Source: Hemicentrotus pulcherrimus
Taxonomy: Eukaryota; Echinodermata; Echinoidea; Camarodonta; Strongylocentrotidae
Assembly (NCBI GenBank): GCA_003118195.1
Contig: BEXV01000912.1
Coordinates: 3,671 to 41,256, forward strand
Reading direction: 5' to 3'
DNA: 37,586 nucleotides
Of this stretch, positions 35,839-37,586 are shown in pieces (the stretch's first letter is position 1; every line of letters starts with the position of its first letter). Below the pieces are notes generated by a model. That model made no database searches and was not told the DNA's origin. It worked only from the letters and a program-made list of their open reading frames with translations. Position numbers and translations under genes: made by a program.

Positions 35839-37316
35839 CAACACACATATTAAAGTAAATTACAAAGATGTATGCAAACACTCATTTTTGCTACTCTCTA
35901 CAATGTAATGATATCAAATACTGATGCAGTATACACTATTCACATTCTCTAATCCTTGATATGAAACATAGTCTTGATACTCAAATAAAACTATATTTCT
36001 ACAACAAAAATAACAAGAACAACATAAGGTACTTCAACAAACTCTCATTTCTAAATATTTGTACATCAATGACGCTTCTGCTACAATGTACTCCTAATAT
36101 CGTCACATGTGCAACACTTGATGTTTCTAGAAATGAGTAAGATCTAGACAAATGCTAAGAAATTTTAAAAATATTAGTAGTATAATGTTATGTTATTTTT
36201 TTATGCATACATCTCTTTGATCCAGGTAGAGTCCCATATTTGGTAGTCAAAGCTGTTTGAAGAAAAGTTGGAAATTTGGAAGAACAACAATTTTTTTCTT
36301 TCCCCCAAGTAATAAACCGTAATGCAGGACCATGAAATAATATGCAAAGTGTTGAAATTGTTACAATTATGTTGTTGCAGTGTATAGATTTCATATTAGA
36401 AAGGAGATTTGGTAGATATGGGCTCTACTGCTTTTCAGAATCATACAAGACAGTTTTAAAGAATGAGCAAAAATACTTTCCAGATATATAAATAAAGAAC
36501 TTATACCCAAAGACCATAGATTATAATTATAAAAGAAGGAAATATTATTAATCATTGAAAAATTAATGGACTTTGATGACATGTCATTTTGTTTTTAATC
36601 TGTCTCTCAAGAATGAAAGAAAACTAAACTGAAAACTTCAGACTCTTCCCATTTCTATTACACAGCTTTATAACCTGTGACTAGCCTCAAGATCACCTAC
36701 AGTACGTAAAATCCACCTCAGAAAGGACTTGTTCAATGAAGAGAAAGGATTCAATTTAAATTAGTTAATATCAGAAAGAAGGAAATCATCAGATAAACAT
36801 TGTCTATACATTTTGTGTTTATATTGTTAGTTTTGTTTTGCATACATCTACTTGATACTGGAACCGTCCCGTAGCTGGTGGAAGCAACTTTTGTTTAGGG
36901 AATGTTGAAAATAAGGCAAAATAAAGTACTTTTCATTTCATACCGGTATAACTGCGATGCAATTTCATCAAATAACAAAGAGTTGGATTGGTTACAAATC
37001 TGCTTATCGGGTTCAAATCAATTACATTATAAAGGGCTTGTTACGTAAATACAAACTTTGACTGGTTAACATCACAAATGTTAGTTTCGTTTTATACATA
37101 AAAACAACAGTTTCTCGTCCACTTTGATTCTGTTTTAAAGCCACAAACGTCAAGAACTTGTTTTGAAATCTTACCGAGACCGAGCTCCATGTCTTGTTCA
37201 TGCTCTTTCTTCCCACAGAATTCATTATCGATGATGTAGGCTCCGACCACGAGGAGGGGGAAACAGATGAAAGTCAATACTGCTTCCCAGAGCTCCACTT
37301 CATTGGGCGAACTAAG
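4931..37316 (-). CDS. NCX: Na+/Ca2+ exchanger (SLC8/NCX family), 3' nine coding exons, gene 5'-partial
   Basis: Gene-level entry for nine joined exons. The product is an electrogenic antiporter of the plasma membrane, which in known members exports one Ca2+ for three Na+. The joined frame is 625 residues plus stop with no internal stop: last N-half helix (about 8-30), cytosolic loop (31-150), CBD1 (about 152-262), CBD2 (265-375), post-CBD linker (376-420), and the C-terminal membrane half with the alpha-2 repeat (421-625). The phases at the eight junctions are 1, 0, 2, 1, 0, 1, 0 and 0, and each donor phase fits the next acceptor, which is strong support for the chain. Mammalian NCX1 needs about 740 residues for the same span, so this loop is shorter. 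The 5' part with the start codon and alpha-1 repeat is outside the window. Vertebrate paralogue numbers should not be transferred. Confidence 0.95.
5168..5685 (-). other. NCX intron H-I
   Basis: 518-nt intron, of which about two-thirds is a copy of a roughly 340-bp dispersed repeat (5315-5661). The rest is unremarkable AT-rich sequence with one TACCGGTA-like word. Confidence 0.9.
5315..5661. repeat. ~345-bp dispersed repeat, copy 1
   Basis: This aligns along its length with 20757-21110 in the same orientation. Shared words include GTGTAGTCCCATATACATC, CCAGAACCTTGCA, TTCTTTCACAATGCAATCA and CCAGAACTCAACTTTAT. There are many substitutions and small indels, so the copies are old. No terminal repeats or coding frame are visible. 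Its edge is 24 nt from the donor of exon H. Confidence 0.85.
5686..6021 (-). CDS. NCX: NCX exon H: alpha-2 repeat, ion-translocation core
   Basis: This exon encodes residues 436-547 in phase 0. VIFACVPPP is followed by a membrane helix (about 452-470), then the alpha-2 repeat: GDLATIFGC, FVALGTSLPDTFASK (491-505), ADNSIGNVTGSNSVN (514-528) and VFLGLGLPWLIAAIYWAAK. In the NCX family the Thr-Ser-x-Pro-Asp and Gly-Asn-Val-Thr-Gly-Ser-Asn groups line the Na+ and Ca2+ pocket together with the alpha-1 repeat. All of these are intact, so transport function is expected. The acceptor is TCTTGTAG and the donor AAG|GTAAGT is an excellent consensus. The true exon starts 5' of the first in-frame Met; GTG at the PPP stretch is not a start. 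Confidence 0.97.
6022..6469 (-). other. NCX intron G-H
   Basis: 448-nt AT-rich intron with a low-complexity TTGCTG/TTTTGC tract at about 6236-6290. No transposon-like structure is recognised. Confidence 0.9.
6470..6648 (-). CDS. NCX: NCX exon G: post-CBD linker and return to the membrane
   Basis: This exon encodes residues 376-435. It starts DYTSMLDRVVKITHVNLDRL, continues with YADQFRDAMNV, and ends with FDYVMHFLTFGFK. The last words match CFDYVMHFLTVFWK, which leads into the first helix of the C-terminal membrane half in NCX proteins, and YADQFRDAMNV matches SWREQFIEAITV before it. In mammals a long acidic stretch (EDDDDDE) lies between the two; here it is only NGGDVESA. The acceptor is CTCTATGTTAG and the donor is AAG|GTAGGT. 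A SINE in antisense orientation begins 45 nt upstream of the acceptor. Confidence 0.95.
6649..7316 (-). other. NCX intron F-G
   Basis: 668-nt intron containing a tRNA-derived SINE (6694-6897). The remainder is AT-rich with no recognised feature. Confidence 0.9.
6694..6897 (+). mobile_element. tRNA-Thr-like SINE, copy 1 (antisense to NCX)
   Basis: The 5' part looks like a tRNA gene: A-box region ACAGCTCAGTCGG, then GTGGTCTCGTAATCC, which resembles a Thr tRNA anticodon arm (CGT), then B-box GGTTCAAAACC at 6745-6755. A tRNA-unrelated body follows (CTAGTGCCCTTGATATTAGG onward, ending TAGCAGTCAGGTAAAATAA and CCACCAC). The copy at 9621-9826 matches over the full length on the other strand. This is a Pol III retroposon with no protein of its own. 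It starts 45 nt upstream of the exon G acceptor. Confidence 0.88.
7317..7530 (-). CDS. NCX: NCX exon F: main body of CBD2
   Basis: This exon encodes residues 305-375 plus one base. Visible Calx-beta features are NGTDYTGGEGKLTF, IEIPIIDDQEYEKDESFEV and a terminal VVTIINDD. Compared with mammalian CBD2 (VIDDEEYEKNKTF), the Lys that blocks a Ca2+ site there (Lys585) is Glu346 here, and the preceding Asn is Asp. The long insertion that in vertebrates carries the mutually exclusive and cassette splice exons is missing: after FEPTAGSQLGRLKKT the domain closes at once. The acceptor is TTCTCTGCAG and the donor is G|GTAGGT. CBD2 begins in phase 0 after exon E. The usual DGTA word is replaced by DIEAV at the junction. 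Confidence 0.95.
7531..8228 (-). other. NCX intron E-F
   Basis: 698-nt intron holding MITE-like copy 2 (7649-7801), A-rich and T-rich runs and a TACATGTACATGTA stretch near 8062. Confidence 0.9.
7649..7801. mobile_element. MITE-like element, GTTTCACAAA family, copy 2
   Basis: This is the inverted-orientation partner of 4764-4912. GGGGTGCATTTCACAAAACT at one end corresponds to AGTTTTGTGAAACGCCCC of copy 1, and the other end reads AAGGCTTTGTAAAACAGGTCCC. Internal TCTGATTGGTTATCAGCAGA and GTGACAAATGACAG are shared. Confidence 0.78.
8229..8353 (-). CDS. NCX: NCX exon E: CBD1-CBD2 hinge and first strands of CBD2
   Basis: This exon encodes residues 263-304. It starts with the hinge EPGTLEF, equivalent to HAGIFTF in mammalian NCX1, where CBD1 meets CBD2. 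It continues with FIVKESIGSAVLPVIRNSG, the matching CBD2 strands (mammalian VSESIGIMEVKVLRTSG), and ends in EVSWKTK. The Glu of KES corresponds to the mammalian CBD2 ligand Glu516 by this alignment. The acceptor is TTTCTACAG|AAC. The donor, AAG|GTATAT, is the weakest in the gene, so skipping or an alternative 5' site is possible, although skipping would change the downstream frame because the exon is 125 nt. No alternative exon is obvious nearby. Confidence 0.94.
8420..8439. repeat. Short perfect hairpin
   Basis: CCCCCTG and CAGGGGG arms are separated by TATTTT. It lies within the intron and no function can be inferred. Confidence 0.6.
9051..9329. mobile_element. MITE-like element with ~75-bp terminal inverted repeats
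   Basis: The left end GGGTGTTTCACAAAGACTAA with GATGGACTTTAA is mirrored by the right end, whose complement begins GGGGAGTGTTTCACAAAGAC. Deeper in, GGCAGGCCATTCATGCCACT with GTTTGC pairs with GCAAACAGTGGCATGAACC. The unit is 279 bp with no reading frame of note, as expected for a non-autonomous DNA transposon. Confidence 0.85.
9379..9608 (-). CDS. NCX: NCX exon D: second half of CBD1 (Ca2+ sensor)
   Basis: This exon encodes residues 186-262 and one base of 263. It shows the hallmark Calx-beta words FDGTAEAGQDY (190-200), a GQLIFEPGETTKNI strand, IIDDYEWEPDETF and a closing TIINDD. These line up with EDGTANAGSDY, IIDDDIFEEDENF and TIFDDD of mammalian CBD1. Most acidic Ca2+-ligand positions are kept, while the first Asp of the terminal DDD appears as Asn, which is common in Calx-beta domains. 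The acceptor is TTTTCTTATCAG|GTT and the donor is G|GTAAGA. A tRNA-derived SINE begins 12 nt from the acceptor, so the branch point may lie in repeat sequence. The exon is clearly richer in G+C than its introns. Confidence 0.96.
9621..9826 (-). mobile_element. tRNA-Thr-like SINE, copy 2 (sense to NCX)
   Basis: Reading the minus strand, the head is GCGCGATAGCTCAGTCGGTA with GAGCAGTGGTCTTGTAATCC (Thr-type loop, anticodon TGT) and B-box GGGTTTGAAACC. The body then has CTAGTGCCCTTTGGTAAGGC and ends TAGCAGTCAGGTAAAATAAT with CACCAC. It is better preserved than copy 1. The tail ends 12 nt before the exon D acceptor. Confidence 0.9.
9878..10060. repeat. GTGGTCTTTCTATACAGG-type dispersed repeat, copy 2
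   Basis: Contains GCCTGTATAGAAAAACTATG at the left and GGTGGTCTTTCTATACAGGT with GGTTGCTTTCAGAAAGCAGA at the right. Confidence 0.65.
10171..10182. repeat. G-rich run
   Basis: A short run of G residues in a purine-rich stretch (AGGGGGGGGGG at its core). No further structure is seen. Confidence 0.7.
10709..11528. mobile_element. 820-bp non-autonomous TIR element with 6-bp target duplication
   Basis: The ends are CAGAGATGCCAACC and its complement GGTTGGCATCTCTG, flanked on both sides by TATTGT (10703-10708 and 11529-11534). The interior is richer in C, G and CpG than its surroundings, has an ACAC-rich stretch near 11040, and contains an AAGATGGCGAC word at 11277. No transposase frame is visible. 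The CAGAGATGCC end recalls some hAT-like ends, but a 6-bp duplication is not the 8 bp usual there, so the superfamily is left open. Confidence 0.85.
12640..12735. repeat. Pyrimidine-rich low-complexity tract
   Basis: CT, CTT and T-rich runs on the plus strand, equivalent to a purine-rich tract in the NCX transcript. Confidence 0.8.
12825..12965. repeat. Diverged dispersed repeat, copy 1
   Basis: Shares an ordered series of words with 19805-19915: GACCAAAT, then ACCTAAC and CCCTA stretches, then GCAAGTAACGCTAAAGCAAA beside GATCACCC. The second copy reads GCAAATGTCGCCAGAGCAAA followed by GTCGGGTCACC. The CCTAACCCTAAC run is not telomeric. Confidence 0.5.
12988..13179. mobile_element. 192-bp MITE-like element
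   Basis: The left end is CATATCGAGGGGTCAGTGAC followed by ACAAAGACGTAA; the complement of the right end reads CATATCGAGGGGTTCAGTGA followed by CACGAACACGTAA. The terminal inverted repeats are about 50 bp, and a CCATTGA/TCAATGG pair lies near the centre. It sits 52 nt from the donor of exon C. Confidence 0.85.
13232..13413 (-). CDS. NCX: NCX exon C: loop end and first half of CBD1
   Basis: This exon encodes residues 126-185 plus two bases of residue 186. After a basic linker (LYRKIKAKEVTTYN) comes the first Calx-beta strand region, with VVEFSAASVAVFENEKKVNI and VVKRYG. By alignment, the Glu in FEN sits where mammalian NCX1 has a CBD1 Ca2+ ligand (LEN, Glu385). The acceptor is CACCATGCAG|CTA, in phase 0 directly after exon B. 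The donor is CAA|GTGAGT, in phase 2. CBD1 is the primary regulatory Ca2+ sensor in known NCX proteins. It is completed by exon D, so the domain is split by a 3.6-kb intron. Confidence 0.94.
13414..14091 (-). other. NCX intron B-C
   Basis: 678-nt intron without recognised repeats or coding sequence. It has a T-rich stretch at about 13580-13640. Confidence 0.85.
14092..14324 (-). CDS. NCX: NCX exon B: cytosolic loop before CBD1
   Basis: This exon encodes residues 48-125; residue 48 (Ala) is split with exon A. It includes EFMKEIGKHPDLDETTIAKL and RGWYRINASRSMAG. These match the NCX loop segment that in mammals reads roughly KELKQKHPDKEIEQL followed by SRAFYRIQATRLMTG, so the identity is firm even though the exon is short. 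No membrane segment is present, and this part should be cytosolic and helical. The acceptor has a long C/T tract ending CCCTCAG, and the donor is GAG|GTAAGC. The acidic cluster that precedes this segment in mammalian NCX1 is absent. Lower-scoring frames on both strands here are shadows of this exon. Confidence 0.95.
16130..16460. promoter_or_regulatory. Complex-sequence island, possible regulatory DNA
   Basis: A stretch with balanced composition and few simple runs inside AT-rich intron (for example GGAATACGTGTCCGTCTGAT and GAGGCGACGCCTTTGACAGT). No coding frame with family resemblance is present. The call rests on composition alone. Confidence 0.2.
17540..17690. repeat. GTGGTCTTTCTATACAGG-type dispersed repeat, copy 3 (diverged)
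   Basis: Contains CTCAAGGGAAACAAAATGGG with TAGTCTCTATATGGGCAG, then CATACAGGTTTCATTGGGAA, then GGGGTCTTTCTATATATAAG and GGTTGCTTTAATTGTA, in the same order as the other copies. Confidence 0.55.
18726..18742. repeat. Short (CT)n run
   Basis: About eight CT units. Confidence 0.85.
19209..19258. repeat. Perfect 25-bp tandem duplication
   Basis: Two adjacent identical 25-bp units that begin CCAATTATGTTTCAC. This is a recent local duplication. Confidence 0.95.
19561..19635. repeat. Fold-back element, GTTAAC family, copy 3
   Basis: GCTGAGAGCCAGAAGAGAGT at the left is opposed to AAGTTAATGCCCTTTGGTCT with TCCATCAG at the right. Confidence 0.65.
19648..19710. repeat. Fold-back element, GTTAAC family, copy 4
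   Basis: GTTGAAAGCCAGAAAGGTGT with TAACTC faces GAACACCCTTTAGACTCCC. It is placed head to tail 12 nt after copy 3. Confidence 0.65.
19805..19915. repeat. Diverged dispersed repeat, copy 2
   Basis: Partner of 12825-12965. The best preserved words are GACCAAAT, CCTAACCCAAACCCTA and AGAGCAAATG with GTCGGGTCACC. Confidence 0.5.
20757..21110. repeat. ~345-bp dispersed repeat, copy 2
   Basis: Same orientation as 5315-5661, with an extra TACATGTATATACATGTA-like insertion in the middle. Shared words include GTGTAGTCCCATATACATC, GTGCTTGTAACTTT and CCAGAACTCAACTTTAT. Confidence 0.85.
21696..21970. repeat. Cluster of fold-back elements, GTTAAC family
   Basis: At least three units occur in tandem: 21696-21763 (GTGAGAGCCAGAAGGGCATT facing TATGCCCTTCATGCAGGCTC), about 21785-21845 (AGCAAGAAGGAGATTAGCTC facing ATCACCCTTCTGCTTCTCAG), and about 21865-21920 (GAAAGCATGAAGGATATTAG facing CTAACGACCTTCTGCCCTTC). 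The rest to 21970 contains further partial arms. Confidence 0.65.
22877..22908. repeat. Hairpin with GGGCTGGCT arms
   Basis: GGGCTGGCT and AGCCAGCCC form a perfect 9-bp stem around a 12-nt loop. Confidence 0.65.
24190..24222. repeat. Three perfect 11-bp tandem repeats
   Basis: GTTGAGATCAT occurs three times in a row. Confidence 0.95.
24335..24375. repeat. Half of a fold-back element, GTTAAC family
   Basis: AGTTAACGCCCTTTTGGCTC resembles one arm of the family; the other arm is not clear. Confidence 0.4.
25591..25891. mobile_element. 301-bp MITE-like element with ~78-bp terminal inverted repeats
   Basis: GGGGGTGTTTCATCAAGCTG with TTTGTAAAGTTACGCATGAC is mirrored by GTCATGCGTAACTTTACAAA with CTCTTCATGAAACACCCCC. 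Inner arms ACAACTTGTATATGAA and TTCATATACAAGTTGT also pair, as do GGATGC and GCATCC. The centre is AT-rich and has no coding frame. Confidence 0.9.
26336..26402. repeat. Fold-back element, GTTAAC family, diverged copy
   Basis: GTTGAGAGCCAGGCGGGCGT faces CATTAACAGGCTTCTGGTTC with TTAGCA. Confidence 0.55.
26582..26601. repeat. (AAG)n run
   Basis: About six AAG units. Confidence 0.85.
27265..27475. promoter_or_regulatory. Complex-sequence island, possible regulatory DNA
   Basis: Contains several GATA-type words (AGATAAG, GAGATAG, GAGATAACC), a GATGCAATG pair about 20 nt apart and AAGTAATTAG. The frames here carry no protein resemblance. The call comes from motif clustering by eye. Confidence 0.2.
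28680..28880. promoter_or_regulatory. Candidate regulatory island with RFX X-box
   Basis: Higher G+C than the surroundings. It includes the imperfect palindrome GTTGTCACGGCAAC (28743-28756), close to the RFX X-box consensus GTHNYY-AT-RRNAAC, and a second palindrome TCAAGAT-TTAG-ATCTTGA (28693-28710). No coding frame is recognised. Confidence 0.3.
29846..29955. repeat. GTGGTCTTTCTATACAGG-type dispersed repeat, copy 4
   Basis: CCCAGTGAAACCTGTATATA, AAAGACCACTCAGGGG, AAGTGGTCTTTATAGGCAGG and TGGTCTTTCTATACAGGTGG occur in order, followed by TCACTAAAGCAGATTTGAC. This is the shortest and best preserved copy. Confidence 0.7.
31954..31980. repeat. (CT)n microsatellite
   Basis: About 13 units. Confidence 0.95.
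32590..32830. promoter_or_regulatory. Complex-sequence island with octamer-like word
   Basis: Contains the POU-type octamer ATTTGCAT (near 32793) beside GGAGATGACC, in a stretch of mixed composition. No coding frame is accepted. Confidence 0.18.
32848..32900. repeat. CT/CCT low-complexity tract
   Basis: CT units, then CCT units, then CTT and CT again. Confidence 0.9.
34160..34450. promoter_or_regulatory. Complex-sequence island with homeodomain-type core, possible conserved non-coding element
   Basis: Balanced composition in AT-rich intron. It contains GAATTACTAATTATGG (two TAAT-type cores), GCAAATGCGTCATGG and a repeated word TCATGGCAGCG / TCACGGCAGCG. A minus frame of 81 residues crosses it but resembles no known family. 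Confidence 0.25.
34504..34545. repeat. Arm of a fold-back element, GTTAAC family
   Basis: GAGTTAACGCCCTTCTGGCT with CTCAGCTCTGCAG is the cleanest single arm in the window and gives the family consensus. The opposite arm upstream is weak. Confidence 0.55.
35801..35838. repeat. (CT)n microsatellite
   Basis: About 15 CT units followed by TTTCTCTC. Confidence 0.95.
37175..37316 (-). CDS. NCX: NCX exon A: last helix of the N-terminal membrane half and loop start
   Basis: This exon encodes residues 1-47 of the visible protein plus one base of the next codon. It opens with SSPNEVELWEAVLTF, matching the EVEVWEA helix of NCX proteins, followed by a hydrophobic run to about residue 30 and the charged stretch NEFCGKKEHEQDMELGL. 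The acceptor is a pyrimidine-rich stretch ending GCATTGCAG (AG at 37317-37318) and the donor is G|GTAAGA. In mammalian and fly exchangers this helix is followed at once by the basic, aromatic XIP segment. Here the equivalent stretch is neutral to acidic and no XIP-like sequence is visible. The neighbouring coding exon lies about 22.9 kb away. This is the first exon in the window, and earlier ones must lie upstream. Confidence 0.9.
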
Positions 37317-37586
37317 CTGCAATGCAAACACAAATCTATCTTTAGTCCCATCAGTAGAGAATCAAGTTTGCGCTAGGTAGAGGAATTCCTGAAAAACACT
37401 TCAATCGGGTTTGGATCTGTTACGAGTAGAGGTGTCGAGGTATTGCGTTTTTATTTCAGGTTTTTCTCAAAGGACTCTTTGTTCGAGAGAATGAGAAATA
37501 TAATTCACATTTGCCATCCTCAACCCTGGTGTAAATGTGTTACTGATGTGGTAGGGAGGTTAATATCAGAGGGGGGGGGGGGGGGG
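37317..37586 (-). other. End of the NCX intron upstream of exon A, and G16 run
   Basis: 270 nt of intron sequence ahead of the exon A acceptor, ending at the window edge in 16 consecutive G residues (37571-37586). There is nothing else to report. Confidence 0.85.

Larger units (their letters stand above)
14325..37174 (-). other. NCX intron A-B, ~22.9 kb
   Basis: This is the intron between the last N-half helix exon and the loop exon. The phase is 1 on both sides, so a symmetric extra exon could exist, but none was recognised. It is mostly AT-rich unique-looking DNA with microsatellites, fold-back elements and MITE-like relics listed separately. About 14400-16100, 17800-19150, 22000-24150, 30000-31900 and 35850-37100 hold no structure I can name beyond scattered TACATGTA and TACCGGTA words. 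Confidence 0.85.

Noticed and set aside
1..37586. CRISPR arrays, bacterial operons or phage-like systems
   Set aside because: There are no regularly spaced repeats and no dense coding. Introns, SINEs and microsatellites show an animal nuclear genome.

Overview
The window is animal nuclear DNA: AT-rich, intron-dominated, and carrying one recognisable protein-coding gene on the minus strand. That gene is a plasma-membrane Na+/Ca2+ exchanger of the SLC8/NCX family. Nine coding exons can be joined from high to low coordinates: 37316-37175, 14324-14092, 13413-13232, 9608-9379, 8353-8229, 7530-7317, 6648-6470, 6021-5686 and 5167-4931. All eight introns have GT donors and AG acceptors. Codon phases agree across every junction, giving 1,878 nt, or 625 residues plus a TAG stop. 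The exons encode, in order, the last helix of the N-terminal membrane half, the start of the cytosolic loop, Calx-beta domain 1 (CBD1), Calx-beta domain 2 (CBD2), and the C-terminal membrane half with the alpha-2 ion-binding repeat. The start codon, signal peptide, alpha-1 repeat and first helices lie beyond position 37586.

Layout: 1-4582 is downstream AT-rich DNA with no supported gene. 4583-4930 is probable 3' UTR and flank, largely made of transposon relics. 4931-14324 is a compact stretch holding eight exons, whose introns mostly carry one or more recognisable repeats. 14325-37174 is a single intron of about 22.9 kb. 37317-37586 is the end of the next upstream intron and finishes in 16 G residues.

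The non-coding DNA is rich in short repeats. There are two tRNA-Thr-like SINEs, several terminal-inverted-repeat elements (MITE-like), an 820-bp element with a perfect 6-bp target duplication, a family of 65-80 bp fold-back elements in at least nine places, and a roughly 340-bp dispersed repeat present twice. A few complex stretches in the large intron look like possible regulatory DNA, one containing an RFX-type X-box palindrome.

The organism is most likely a marine invertebrate. A deuterostome such as a sea urchin is my best guess, from the NCX sequence, the SINE type and the abundance of TACATGTA and TACCGGTA words, but I cannot confirm it. I saw no prokaryotic feature, CRISPR array, rRNA, second protein gene or intact mobile-element protein. 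The most notable protein-level points are an apparently missing basic XIP autoregulatory segment and an acidic residue in CBD2 where mammalian NCX1 has a lysine.
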